Shown: positions 15,441-24,059 of the stretch, piece after piece
Position numbering within the stretch: the stretch's first letter is position 1
How the letters are laid out: the number at the start of each line of letters is the position of its first letter
NCBI RefSeq assembly: GCF_001440035.1
Contig: NZ_LJYG01000112.1
Span: 615,756-679,755, forward strand
Direction: 5' to 3'
Source: Bradyrhizobium manausense
Lineage (GTDB): Bacteria > Pseudomonadota > Alphaproteobacteria > Rhizobiales > Xanthobacteraceae
DNA length: 64,000 bases
Program-made: the position numbers and the translations under genes
Notes under the pieces: model-generated
Databases searched by the model: none
Told to the model about the DNA's origin: nothing
The model's input: only the letters and a program-made list of their open reading frames with translations

Positions 15441-18338
15441 ATGTCAGGGATCCTGGTCGGCGAGCTCATCCTCTGGCTGATCGTCGCCATCATCGTGATC
15501 GTGGTTGGCGTCTACATCGTCAATTGGCTCTACCACCGCTCTTCCAAGGAGGTGTCGTTCGTCCGCACCGGCTTCCTCGGCGAGCGCGTGGTGATCAACG
15601 GCGGTGCCTTCGTGCTGCCGTTCATTCACGACTACACGCCCGTCAACATGAACGTGCTGCCGATGGGCATCGTGCGCTCGCGCCAGGACGCCGTGATCAC
15701 CCGTGATCGCATGCGCGTCGACATCGAGGCAGATTTCTATGTGCGGGTGCAGCCGACCCGCGAGGCCGTCTCGATTGCCGCCGCCACGCTCGGCCGCCGC
15801 ACCATGGAGCCGGGGCAGCTCCATACATTGCTGGCCGGCAAGTTCATCTCGGCCATCCGCTCGGTTGCCTCGGAAATGACCATGGAGGAGATGCACGAGC
15901 GCCGCGGCGACTATGTCGCGCGGGTCAAGACCAACGCGGCCGAGGCCCTTGCCCTCAACGGCCTCGAGATCGAGTCCGTCGCCATCACCGATCTCGACCA
16001 GACCGATCTCGAATTCTTCAACCCGTCGAACCGCTTCGACGCCGAAGGTCTGACCCGCCTGATGGAGGACATCGAGGCAAGGCGCAAGCTGCGCAACGAC
16101 ATCGAGCAGGACTCGATGATCAAGATCCGCGCCCGCAATCTGGAGGCCGAGCGGCAGGCGCTGGAAATCGAACGCGAGAGCGAGACCGCGCGGCTCGAGC
16201 AGGAGCGCGACATCGAGATGCGCCGGGCGCTCCAGCGCACCGAAGTCGCCCGCGAACGCGCACTGCGCGAGACCGAGGCCGAGCAGGCCCAGATCTCGGC
16301 GCGCGAGGCCATCGAGCGCTCGCGCATCGCCAACGAGCAGGCGATCGCGGAGGCCCGCATCGCCTCCGAGCGCGAGACCCGCCAGAAGGAGATCGAGCGC
16401 ACCCGGACCATCGAGGAGAAGGAGCTGCTGGCGCGCGAGGAGATCGAGAAGACCCGCATCGCCAACCAACGCTCGATCGATACGACGCGGATTGCCAGCG
16501 AACGCGAGGTCCGCCAGCGCGAGATCGAGCGGATGCGCACGGTCGAGGAGGCCGAGATCGCAGCCCGCGAGGCGATCGAGAAGGCCCGCATCCAGCAGGA
16601 CCGCGTCGTCACCGACGCCCGCATCGCCAATGAGGAGGAGACAAGGCGCCGCGAGATCGAGCGCACCCGCGCCGTCGACGAGGCCGAGATTGCCGCCCGC
16701 GAGGCCACTGAGAAGGCGCGCATCGCGCAGACGCTGATCGTCAATGTCGAACGCATCTCCTCCGACGAACGCACCCGCGCGCTGGAGATCCAGCAGGTCC
16801 GCACCATCCAGGAGGCCGAGATCGAGGCGCAGCGTGCGGTGGAAGCCGCCCGCATCGCCCGCGAACGGACGCTCGCCGCGGAACGGATCGCCGCCGAGCA
16901 GAACACGCGACAGCTCGAAATCGAGCGCAACCAGACCCTCGAAGTCGCCGGCATCGCGGCACGCGAGGCCACCGAGGCCTCGCGCATCGCCCAGGAAGAG
17001 CGCGTCCGTTCGCTGGAGATCGCGCGCAACCGCGCCGTCGAAGAAGCCGATATCGCCTCCCGCGAGGCGATCGAGGCGGCGCGCATCGCCCAGGAGAAGG
17101 CGGTGGCGGCCGAACGCATCCAGGCCGAGCGCGACACGCGTTCGCTGGAGATCGAACGAACCGGCATTCTGGAGGCCGCCGAGCTGAAGCGGCGCGATGC
17201 CATCGAACGCCAGCGCATCACGGTCGACCTCGCGCTCGAGGCCGAGCGGATCAACTCGTCCAAGAAGCGCGAGGTGCTCAACATCGAGCAGAAGAAGGCG
17301 ATCGAGATCGCCGACGAGGACCGCGTCATCGCCCTCTCCGCCAAGAAATCGGAACGGATCGATGCGGATCGCCAGGTCCGCCAGGCCGAGATCGTCGCTC
17401 GCAGGGACGTCGAGACTACAGACGTCTCGCGCGAGCAGGCGTTGGAAGCCGCCCGCCTCGAACGTCGCCGCGCCATCGAGCAGCTCGAGGTCGCCCGCGT
17501 CCAGTCACTGCAGGAGGCCGAAATCTCATCCCGCGAGGAAGTGGAGCGCGCGCGCATCGCCTCCGATCGCGGCCTCGACGAGGCCCGCATCGGCCGCGAG
17601 CGCGAACTGCGCAAGCTCGAAGTCAATCGCGAGAAGGAGGTCGAGACCGTCTTGATGGAGAAGGCGATCGCCATTCATCAGAAATCGCTCGAAGAATCCG
17701 CCGCCCGCGCCGCGGCCGAAGAGGCCCGCATGCGGGCTACCGAGGCCGCCGAGCGCGTGGTTACGGCGCGCGAGAGCGAGATCGCAAAACGCCGCAAGAC
17801 GGTCGAGGTGCTGCTCGCGGAGAAGCAGGCCGAGGAAACCCGCATAGCCGCGGATGCCGAACGTGTCCGCGCCGCCGTCGAGGCTGAGGCGCAGCGGATG
17901 CTCAACGAAGCCGAGAACGTGCTGACGGACCAGGCGCGCTACTCGCTGTTCCGCCGCAAGCTGCTCGACAAGATCGAGGGCATCGTGCGCGAGAGCGTCA
18001 AGCCGATGGAGAAGATCGAGGGCATCCGCATCCTCCAGGTCGACGGCCTCAACGGCAACGGCCACGGCGGCAATGGCGGCCGCAGCGCCACCGACGAGGT
18101 GATCGACTCGGCACTGCGCTACCGCGTGCAGGCGCCGCTGATCGACTCCATCCTGTCCGACATCGGCGTCGAGGGCGGCAGCCTCGCCAAGATGCCGGGC
18201 CTGATCCGCGAGGCCCGCGACATGCAGGGCATCAAGGATTCCGCGCGCAAGGGCGGTGGCGACAAGCAGGCCAGCGCCCCGCCCGCGGCCGAGGGCGGCG
18301 AGCCGCCCGCCGAGCGCGGTCCGCGGAAGAAGAGCTGA
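15441..18338 (+). CDS. Giant flotillin-like SPFH protein with hendecad coiled coil
   Basis: A 965-residue protein. Residues 5-31 are a single membrane helix (ELILWLIVAIIVIVVGVYIV). Residues ~35-200 are an SPFH/band-7 domain with flotillin features (VINGGAFVLPF, ITRDRMRVDIEADFYVRV). Residues ~205-830 are an almost unbroken charged helix rich in Arg, Glu, Ile and Ala, with 11-residue periodicity. Residues ~830-925 resemble the flotillin C-terminus, and the tail is Gly/Pro-rich. Flotillins are usually 450-700 residues, so this coiled coil is unusually long. Flotillins oligomerise into membrane cages that organise lipid and protein patches. Its place between transport and enzyme genes suggests a scaffold for the pathway; that is inference. 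Ribosome-binding site GAGGGAGGG precedes it. Confidence 0.85.
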   Translation: MSGILVGELILWLIVAIIVIVVGVYIVNWLYHRSSKEVSFVRTGFLGERVVINGGAFVLPFIHDYTPVNMNVLPMGIVRSRQDAVITRDRMRVDIEADFYVRVQPTREAVSIAAATLGRRTMEPGQLHTLLAGKFISAIRSVASEMTMEEMHERRGDYVARVKTNAAEALALNGLEIESVAITDLDQTDLEFFNPSNRFDAEGLTRLMEDIEARRKLRNDIEQDSMIKIRARNLEAERQALEIERESETARLEQERDIEMRRALQRTEVARERALRETEAEQAQISAREAIERSRIANEQAIAEARIASERETRQKEIERTRTIEEKELLAREEIEKTRIANQRSIDTTRIASEREVRQREIERMRTVEEAEIAAREAIEKARIQQDRVVTDARIANEEETRRREIERTRAVDEAEIAAREATEKARIAQTLIVNVERISSDERTRALEIQQVRTIQEAEIEAQRAVEAARIARERTLAAERIAAEQNTRQLEIERNQTLEVAGIAAREATEASRIAQEERVRSLEIARNRAVEEADIASREAIEAARIAQEKAVAAERIQAERDTRSLEIERTGILEAAELKRRDAIERQRITVDLALEAERINSSKKREVLNIEQKKAIEIADEDRVIALSAKKSERIDADRQVRQAEIVARRDVETTDVSREQALEAARLERRRAIEQLEVARVQSLQEAEISSREEVERARIASDRGLDEARIGRERELRKLEVNREKEVETVLMEKAIAIHQKSLEESAARAAAEEARMRATEAAERVVTARESEIAKRRKTVEVLLAEKQAEETRIAADAERVRAAVEAEAQRMLNEAENVLTDQARYSLFRRKLLDKIEGIVRESVKPMEKIEGIRILQVDGLNGNGHGGNGGRSATDEVIDSALRYRVQAPLIDSILSDIGVEGGSLAKMPGLIREARDMQGIKDSARKGGGDKQASAPPAAEGGEPPAERGPRKKS
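16380..17402 (+). repeat. Degenerate 132-bp (44-residue) coding repeats in hendecad phase
   Basis: Within the flotillin-like gene the motif R-x-x-E-I-E-R begins at residues 314, 358, 402, 446, 490, 523, 567 and (weaker) 611. Spacings are 44, 44, 44, 44, 33, 44 and 44 residues, all multiples of 11. A typical unit reads RQREIERMRTVEEAEIAARE then AIEKARI. The copies differ at many bases, so this is old duplication under protein-level constraint rather than a fresh DNA repeat. Confidence 0.85.
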
Positions 18339-18348
18339 GGTCCCACCC

Positions 18349-18786
18349 ATGCCCCGCGTCTACGTCTCCACCGTCGTCAATGCGCGCAACGACCGCGTCT
18401 GGGCGCGCGTGCGCGATTTCAACGGCCTGCCGAACTGGCATCCCGCGATCGCCGAAAGCCGGATCGAGGGCGGCGAGCCCGCCGACAAGATCGGATGTGT
18501 GCGCGACTTTCGCCTGCGCAACGGCGACCGCATCCGCGAGAAGCTGCTCGGCCTCTCCGACTACGACATGTTCTGCACCTATTCGATCCTGGAATCGCCG
18601 ATGGGCGTCGAGAACTATGTCGCGACCTTGCGGCTGACGCCCGTCACCGATGGCGACCAGACTTTTGTGGAATGGACCGCCGAGTTCGACTGCGCCCCGG
18701 AGCGCGAGACCGAGCTTGTCGGCGACATCGGCGGCGGTGTGTTCCAGGGCGGGTTCGATGCGCTGAAGCGTGTGTTCGGAGGCTGA
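18349..18786 (+). CDS. SRPBCC (START-like) family protein, first copy
   Basis: A 145-residue single-domain protein of the polyketide-cyclase-like SRPBCC fold, a helix-grip hydrophobic pocket. Key segments are VRDFNGLPNWHPAIAESRIE, DKIGCVRDF and VTDGDQTFVEW. It is closely related to its neighbour at 18792 and probably arose by tandem duplication. CoxG of carbon monoxide dehydrogenase clusters, a membrane- and quinone-linked partner of a molybdenum hydroxylase, belongs to the same superfamily, which fits the hydroxylase genes just downstream. ATG at 18349 is 10 bases after the flotillin stop. Confidence 0.8.
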   Translation: MPRVYVSTVVNARNDRVWARVRDFNGLPNWHPAIAESRIEGGEPADKIGCVRDFRLRNGDRIREKLLGLSDYDMFCTYSILESPMGVENYVATLRLTPVTDGDQTFVEWTAEFDCAPERETELVGDIGGGVFQGGFDALKRVFGG

Positions 18787-18791
18787 TATCA

Positions 18792-19235
18792 GTGCCGCAT
18801 ATCGTCAAAAGCACCATCCTGGACGCGCCCACCGATGCAGCGTGGGCACTGCTGCGCGATTTCAACGGGCACGATCGCTGGCATCCGGCGGTCGCGACGT
18901 CTTCGATCGAACGCGCGAATTCGTCCGACAAGATCGGCTGCATCAGACGGTTCAAGCTGCAGGACGGCGCCGAGCTGCGCGAGCAATTGCTGGCGCTGTC
19001 CGACCTCGAACAAAGCTTCAGCTACTGCCTGCTCGATACCCCGATCCCGATGTTCAACTACGTCGCCCATGTCCGCCTGCTGCCTGTCACTGACGGCGAC
19101 CGCACCTTCTGGCACTGGGAGTCGCGCTTCACGACCAGGCCGGAAGACCGCGACCGCATCACCCACATGGTCGCCGAAGACATTTACCAGGCCGGGTTCG
19201 ATGCAATCCGCCGGCACCTGAAGGAGGCCGCCTAG
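18792..19235 (+). CDS. SRPBCC (START-like) family protein, second copy
   Basis: A 147-residue paralogue of the preceding protein, sharing LRDFNGHDRWHPAVATSSIE, DKIGCIRRF and VTDGDRTFWHW at equivalent positions. GTG at 18792 was chosen as start: GGAGG lies 9 bases before it and the product then begins VPHIVKSTILDAP, aligned with the first copy. The next gene starts directly after its stop. Two copies in tandem could make a heterodimer or handle two ligands. Confidence 0.78.
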   Translation: MPHIVKSTILDAPTDAAWALLRDFNGHDRWHPAVATSSIERANSSDKIGCIRRFKLQDGAELREQLLALSDLEQSFSYCLLDTPIPMFNYVAHVRLLPVTDGDRTFWHWESRFTTRPEDRDRITHMVAEDIYQAGFDAIRRHLKEAA

Positions 19236-20054
19236 ATGGCCGTGACAGTGAAGACTTTTGCCAGCGCCAGCGAGGCGGCCGGGGCGCTGTCCTCGGACCG
19301 CAGCGCCCGCTATCTCGGCGGCGGCACGCTGGTGATGCGGGCGCTGAACGAGGGCGATGTCTCGATCTCGACGGTGGTCCGCGCCCAGGATCAGGCACTG
19401 ACGCGGATCGACGCGTCCGGCCCGCGCATCACGTTGGGCGCCGGCGTCACCTTCGCTCGTGTCCTCGCCGAGCGCGACCTCGGCTTCCTGCACGCCCCGG
19501 CCAGATCGATCGGTGGCCCAGCGGTGCGCAACATGGGAACGGTCGGCGGCAATCTTTTTGCGCCGAACCCCTATGGCGATTTCACCGTCGCGCTGCTGGC
19601 GCTCGATGCGACCGTAGCCGTCGCGGGCGGCTTTGGCTCGCGCGACATTCCGATCGAGGAATTTTTGCAGGCGCGCGACCGACAGGCGGGGGCATTGGTC
19701 CTCTCGATCTCCTGCACCCGGCCAGCAAGCACCGAGGCGTTCCGCTATCGCAAGATTGCGCGCATCAAGCCGAAGGGTGGCTCGGTCATCACGCTGGCCG
19801 CGCATCTGCCGATCTCGGGCGGCCGTATCGCAGGCGCCCGGATCGCACTCGGCTCGATGGCGCCGACGCAGATCCGCGCCCGCGCCGCCGAGCGTGCGCT
19901 GGACGGACGTTCGCTGGATGCCGCGACCATCGCCGCTGCCGCATCGGCCGTCACCGAGGGAACATCACCATCCGACAATGCGCTCGGCAGCGCCTGGTAT
20001 CGCCGCGAGATCGTCGGCGTGCATCTGCGCCGCCTGCTGTCGGGACAGGAATAG
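19236..20054 (+). CDS. Molybdenum hydroxylase FAD-binding (medium) subunit
   Basis: A 272-residue subunit of the xanthine dehydrogenase/CoxM family that passes electrons from the iron-sulfur subunit to FAD. The FAD-binding motifs are RYLGGGT and RNMGTVGGNL, followed by the C-terminal CO_deh_flav_C part (FRYRKIARIKPKGGSVITLA). It is about the usual length for this subunit (270-300). It directly abuts the SRPBCC gene and is followed after 6 bases by the [2Fe-2S] subunit. Confidence 0.92.
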   Translation: MAVTVKTFASASEAAGALSSDRSARYLGGGTLVMRALNEGDVSISTVVRAQDQALTRIDASGPRITLGAGVTFARVLAERDLGFLHAPARSIGGPAVRNMGTVGGNLFAPNPYGDFTVALLALDATVAVAGGFGSRDIPIEEFLQARDRQAGALVLSISCTRPASTEAFRYRKIARIKPKGGSVITLAAHLPISGGRIAGARIALGSMAPTQIRARAAERALDGRSLDAATIAAAASAVTEGTSPSDNALGSAWYRREIVGVHLRRLLSGQE

Positions 20055-20060
20055 AGCCCC

Positions 20061-20537
20061 ATGTCCAAGATCCCGCTTCAATTTCGTCACAACGGCCGCG
20101 ACGTCGCCATCTTCGTCGACGGCGGAACCAATCTGCTGGTGGCACTGCGCGAGCTGATCGGCGACATGACGCCGAAATTCGGCTGCGGCCAGGGCGGCTG
20201 CGGCACTTGCAGCGTGCTGATCGACGGCGAACTCCACCTCTCCTGCCTGACGCTGGCGGAAACGGTCGCTGGCCGCGCCGTCGAAACGCTCGACGGCATG
20301 AAGCAGGGTCCGAACCTGCATCCGCTGCAGCGCGCCTTTGCCGACAATTTCGCCGCGCAGTGCGGTTATTGCACGCCGGGCATGCTGATGGCCGCCAAGG
20401 CCTTGCTCGACCGCAATCCCTCACCGAGCCGCGACGAGGTCATCGAGGCCATCTCCGGCAACATCTGCCGCTGCACCGGCTATGAGCCGATCATCAATGC
20501 CATCCTCGCCGCCGCCGGCGGCCGGGTCAGCGCGTAA
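20061..20537 (+). CDS. Molybdenum hydroxylase [2Fe-2S] (small) subunit
   Basis: A 158-residue electron-transfer subunit with all eight cluster cysteines: CGQGGCGTC plus a further Cys (LSCLTL) in the plant-ferredoxin-like half, and CGYCTPG with CRCTGY in the four-helix half. It should carry electrons from the molybdenum centre to FAD. No signal peptide, so the enzyme is cytoplasmic. Confidence 0.95.
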   Translation: MSKIPLQFRHNGRDVAIFVDGGTNLLVALRELIGDMTPKFGCGQGGCGTCSVLIDGELHLSCLTLAETVAGRAVETLDGMKQGPNLHPLQRAFADNFAAQCGYCTPGMLMAAKALLDRNPSPSRDEVIEAISGNICRCTGYEPIINAILAAAGGRVSA

Positions 20538-20549
20538 GGGAACGCGACC

Positions 20550-22142
20550 ATGCTGGAACTGCGCAAGGACATCTTCGCCGACGAGCGCGACGATAATTTA
20601 AAGGAAATCGGCAAGGGCACGCAGCGGCAGGACATGCTCGGACATGTCACGGGCACGTCGAGCTATTTCAACGATCACAAGCTTCAGGGCATGTTGCATC
20701 TGAAGGTCGTGCGGTCGACGCAGGCGCATGCACGCATTCGCCGCATCGACACGACGGAGGCTGAGCGCTCGGCCGGCGTGCGCCGGATCATCAGGGGCGC
20801 CGATGTGCCGGTCAATCTGAACACGCTGCTCAGCCTGATCAATTTCGGCAAGGACGACGAGCCCTCGCTGGCGGTCGATAAGGTCCGCTACAAGGGCGAG
20901 CCTGTTATCGCCATCGTCGCCGACAGCGAGCGCGAGGCCTTTGAGGCGATCGCGAAAGTCAGGATCGACTACGAGCCGCTGCCGGCGGTGTTCGACGTCG
21001 AGGACGCGCTGAAGCCCGGCGCACCTGTCGTCAACGAAACCTATCCCAAAAACACCTTCACCTATCACGAGACCTACGATCACCAGCGGCTGCGCTTCGG
21101 CGATGCCGATGCGGCGCTGGGGACCGCCGATCATGTGCTGGAACAACGTTACCAGATGTCGCCGATCGAGCACGCGCCGACCGAGACCAACGGCGCGATC
21201 GCTGCGCCCGACACCAACGGTCGCTATATCGTCTATACCTCGACCCAGGCGCTGTTCTTTTCGGTCGATACCTGCGCCAAGATTCTGAACGTGCCGTCCA
21301 ACACCTTCCATTTCATCGGCGGCACCGTCGGCGGCGGCTTTGGCGGCAAGGTCGACACGCTGACCGAGCCGCTTGCCATCCTCGGCGCCATGCTGACCGG
21401 AAAGCCCGTGCGCTACGTGTTCGGGCGCGAGGAGGAGATGCAATATGGCCCGCCGCGCGGCGCCGAGCGCATCTACATCAAGGACGGCGTGATGCGCGAC
21501 GGCCGCATCGTCGCGCGCAAGATCCGCGCCTATTTCGACAGCGGCGCCTATACCCGCCTCTCCAGCTACGCCGCGGTGAAATGCGCCGCGCATCTGCCGG
21601 GCCCCTACACCATCCCGAATGTCTATGGTGACGTCTATTGCGTCTTCACCAACCGCACGCCGGCGACCGCCATGCGCGGCTTCGGCGTCACCGCAATGGA
21701 TTTTGCCATCGAGTGCCAGATGGACAAGCTGGCGCACCTCATCAACATGGATCCGATGGAGTTCCGGATCCTCAACGCCTATCGCGACGGCGACATGAAG
21801 GCGCACCGGCGCGAGGCCAAGAACACGGCGCTGATCGAATGCGTGCAGGTCGCGGCTGAAAAGGCCAAATGGCCGCTGCGCGAGGAGTTCAGGCGGGCAT
21901 CCTCGCGCAAGGACGGCGGCGGCAGCCGCGCCATGATCCCGCCGACACCGGCAGACTCACGCGTACGGCCAGCGGCTCCGGTGCAGCAGCGCACCAGCTA
22001 CGACCGGCTGCCACCGACCGTCACCCGCGAACCGCCGCGCGATCCGCCTCCGCCGGCTCCGACGCCGCCTTCGCCGCCGCCCGCCGCGCCCTCGCATGGC
22101 GCGACCCGCTTCTCCTCAGTCTTCGGCACCAGGAGGCGCTAG
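20550..22142 (+). CDS. Molybdenum hydroxylase large subunit, N-terminal half
   Basis: A 530-residue protein equal to the first part of a xanthine dehydrogenase/aldehyde oxidase large subunit (usually ~760-800 residues in one chain). It has the opening IGKGTQRQDMLGHVTGTSSYFND, the molybdopterin-contact region GGTVGGGFGGKVD, and AMRGFG. The CODH loop AYXCSFR is absent, so this is not a form I CO dehydrogenase. Residues ~465-515 form a proline-rich tail (PPPPAPTPPSPPP). The stop TAG (22140-22142) is followed at once, in the same frame, by the ATG of the second half. Nicotinate dehydrogenase of Eubacterium barkeri has a similarly split large subunit. Confidence 0.9.
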   Translation: MLELRKDIFADERDDNLKEIGKGTQRQDMLGHVTGTSSYFNDHKLQGMLHLKVVRSTQAHARIRRIDTTEAERSAGVRRIIRGADVPVNLNTLLSLINFGKDDEPSLAVDKVRYKGEPVIAIVADSEREAFEAIAKVRIDYEPLPAVFDVEDALKPGAPVVNETYPKNTFTYHETYDHQRLRFGDADAALGTADHVLEQRYQMSPIEHAPTETNGAIAAPDTNGRYIVYTSTQALFFSVDTCAKILNVPSNTFHFIGGTVGGGFGGKVDTLTEPLAILGAMLTGKPVRYVFGREEEMQYGPPRGAERIYIKDGVMRDGRIVARKIRAYFDSGAYTRLSSYAAVKCAAHLPGPYTIPNVYGDVYCVFTNRTPATAMRGFGVTAMDFAIECQMDKLAHLINMDPMEFRILNAYRDGDMKAHRREAKNTALIECVQVAAEKAKWPLREEFRRASSRKDGGGSRAMIPPTPADSRVRPAAPVQQRTSYDRLPPTVTREPPRDPPPPAPTPPSPPPAAPSHGATRFSSVFGTRRR

Positions 22143-23165
22143 ATGACCCGGCATCGCGGACGGGGCATGGCCTCGATCAACTATCCCATCGGCATGAATC
22201 TCGGCGGCGATCCCAGCCAGGCGCTGGTGCATTCCAATCCGAGCGGCAAGTTCACGGTCGCGCTGTCCTCGATCGACCTCGGACAGGGCATGAAATCGGT
22301 GACGCGGCAAATCTGTGCGGAGACGCTGGGCGTACCGGTGGAGGACGTCTATGTCGACACGGCCGACTCGGACACCGGCCCGCATTGCATGGGCTCCTTC
22401 GCCTCGCGCGGAACGCATCGCGTCGGCAATGCGGTGATGGCAGCCGCCCGCGAAGCCCGTGGCGTGATGATGGAAGCCGCCGCCGAGGAGCTGGAGGTCA
22501 ACGCCGCCGACCTCGATACCGACGGGCGCGGCAACATCCACGTCAAGGGCGCGCCGCACCGTTCGATCTCGACCAAGGACGTCGCAATCGCGGCCCAGTT
22601 CAAGCAGGGCAAGACCATTTCCGGCCGCGGAATTTTTCTCGTGCCGCTCTCCGAAGTGAATCCGGAGACCGGCGAGATGTCGCCCGCGACCTGCTACGCG
22701 CATGCCTGTCTTGTCGCCGAGGTGGAGGTCGACGACGAGACCGGCGAGGTCGCCATGGTGCGAATGGACTCGGCCTATGAGCTCGGCCGCGCGCTCAATC
22801 CGCGGCTGGTCGAGCAGCAGCTCGTCGGCGGCGCCTGGATGGGCGTCAGCCACGCGCTGTATGAGACGCCCGAGCCGTATTATCCCGAGCCGGTGCATGG
22901 CCCGCGCGACTTCGTCGAATATCTGATGCCCGGGCCCGGCGACATCTGCCCGCACGATATCGCCGTGCTGGAGCGCCCCGCCCCGGACGGTCCGTACGGC
23001 GCCAAGGGGCCCGGCGAGATGTGCGCGAACCCGGTGCTGCCGGCAGTCGCCAACGCAATCTTCAACGCGGTCGGCGTGCGCATCGACGACCTGCCGATCA
23101 CGCCGGAAAAGGTGCTGCGCGCGATCAAAGCCCAGGGCGGCGCGCGGCCGCAGGCGCGGCGCTAG
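22143..23165 (+). CDS. Molybdenum hydroxylase large subunit, C-terminal half with catalytic Glu
   Basis: A 340-residue protein equal to the second half of the large subunit. It carries the cofactor-binding glycine/glutamine segment SSIDLGQGMKSV and the catalytic-glutamate motif GAKGPGE near the C-terminus. AGGAGG at 22131-22136 precedes ATG 22143 by 6 bases, so it is translated as its own chain rather than by read-through. Together the two halves would rebuild one molybdenum subunit that hydroxylates an aldehyde or an N-heterocycle using water. Confidence 0.9.
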   Translation: MTRHRGRGMASINYPIGMNLGGDPSQALVHSNPSGKFTVALSSIDLGQGMKSVTRQICAETLGVPVEDVYVDTADSDTGPHCMGSFASRGTHRVGNAVMAAAREARGVMMEAAAEELEVNAADLDTDGRGNIHVKGAPHRSISTKDVAIAAQFKQGKTISGRGIFLVPLSEVNPETGEMSPATCYAHACLVAEVEVDDETGEVAMVRMDSAYELGRALNPRLVEQQLVGGAWMGVSHALYETPEPYYPEPVHGPRDFVEYLMPGPGDICPHDIAVLERPAPDGPYGAKGPGEMCANPVLPAVANAIFNAVGVRIDDLPITPEKVLRAIKAQGGARPQARR

Positions 23166-23177
23166 AGGTTTTGGCTC

Positions 23178-24059
23178 ATGCCGGTCCGCAGCAACATCGT
23201 CGGCATCGACAGCCCGGAGGCGCTGGAGAAAGCGCTGCGCGCTGCCTATTACCTCGCCGACGAAGGCCTTGCGACCGCGGCCTATCTGGGCCTTGCGCTC
23301 GGCAAGCCGTTGCTGCTCGAGGGCGCGCCGGGTGTCGGCAAAACGGAGGCCGCAAAGGCCATCGCAGCCGTGCTCGGCCGCCGTCTGATCCGCCTGCAAT
23401 GCTACGAGGGCATCGACGCCTCCGCTGCACTCTACGAGTGGAACTATCCGCGCCAGATGCTTGCGATCCGCCAGGCCGGCGACGAGAGCATCGACATCTA
23501 CGGCGAGACATTCCTGATCGAGCGGCCGATGCTGGCGGCTTTGCGAGCCCCGGACTCGACTGTGCTGCTGATCGACGAAGTCGACCGCGCCGACCAGGAG
23601 TTCGAGGCTTTCCTGCTGGAATTCCTCTCCGACTTCCAGATCTCGATCCCCGAGCGCGGCACCGTGCGTGCTGCCGAACGCCCCGTCGTCGTCCTGACAT
23701 CGAACCGGACGCGCGACCTGCACGAAGCGTTGCGCCGCCGCTGCGTCTATCACTGGATCGACTATCCCAACGAAGCGCGCGAGGCCCGCATCGTGATGCT
23801 GCGCGCCTCCAGCGTCGCCGAAGCGACCGCGCGGGCCGTCGTCGCGGCGGTCGGCAAGCTCCGGCGCGAGCCGCTGAGCAAGGCGCCTGGCATCGCCGAG
23901 GCCGTGGATTGGGCCGAGGCCGCAACGCTGCTGCACAAGGGCGGTGCGCGCTGGCCCGATGCGTTCAAGCGATCGATTGGCGTCGCGCTGAAGGACGAGG
24001 AGGATCTGCACTTCATCTCGCCCCGGCTCGACGCCATGCTCGCGGAGGCGACCGCATGA
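23178..24059 (+). CDS. MoxR-type AAA+ ATPase, CoxD-like
   Basis: A 293-residue AAA+ ATPase with Walker A GAPGVGKT (49-56), Walker B VLLIDEVDRAD and the sensor segment VLTSNRTRDL. MoxR ATPases act with VWA proteins to remodel or mature other proteins; CoxD in CO dehydrogenase operons helps build the molybdenum active site. The VWA partner gene overlaps its stop by 4 bases (ATGA). No XdhC-type sulfuration factor is in the cluster, so this pair may fill that role. Confidence 0.9.
   Translation: MPVRSNIVGIDSPEALEKALRAAYYLADEGLATAAYLGLALGKPLLLEGAPGVGKTEAAKAIAAVLGRRLIRLQCYEGIDASAALYEWNYPRQMLAIRQAGDESIDIYGETFLIERPMLAALRAPDSTVLLIDEVDRADQEFEAFLLEFLSDFQISIPERGTVRAAERPVVVLTSNRTRDLHEALRRRCVYHWIDYPNEAREARIVMLRASSVAEATARAVVAAVGKLRREPLSKAPGIAEAVDWAEAATLLHKGGARWPDAFKRSIGVALKDEEDLHFISPRLDAMLAEATA

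Noticed and set aside
15911-17674. 587-codon minus-strand frame rich in Ser/Arg under the flotillin coiled coil
   Set aside because: It reflects the repetitive codon use of the real coiled coil; no start context or family.
22140-22145. Read-through or recoding (for example pyrrolysine) at the TAG between the two hydroxylase halves
   Set aside because: An AGGAGG ribosome-binding site six bases before the following ATG explains separate translation, and no pyrrolysine genes are seen. Kept only as a test in the finding.
20550-23165. Carbon monoxide dehydrogenase form I
   Set aside because: The large subunit lacks the AYXCSFR loop and has AMRGFG, and the cluster has unrelated hydrolases.
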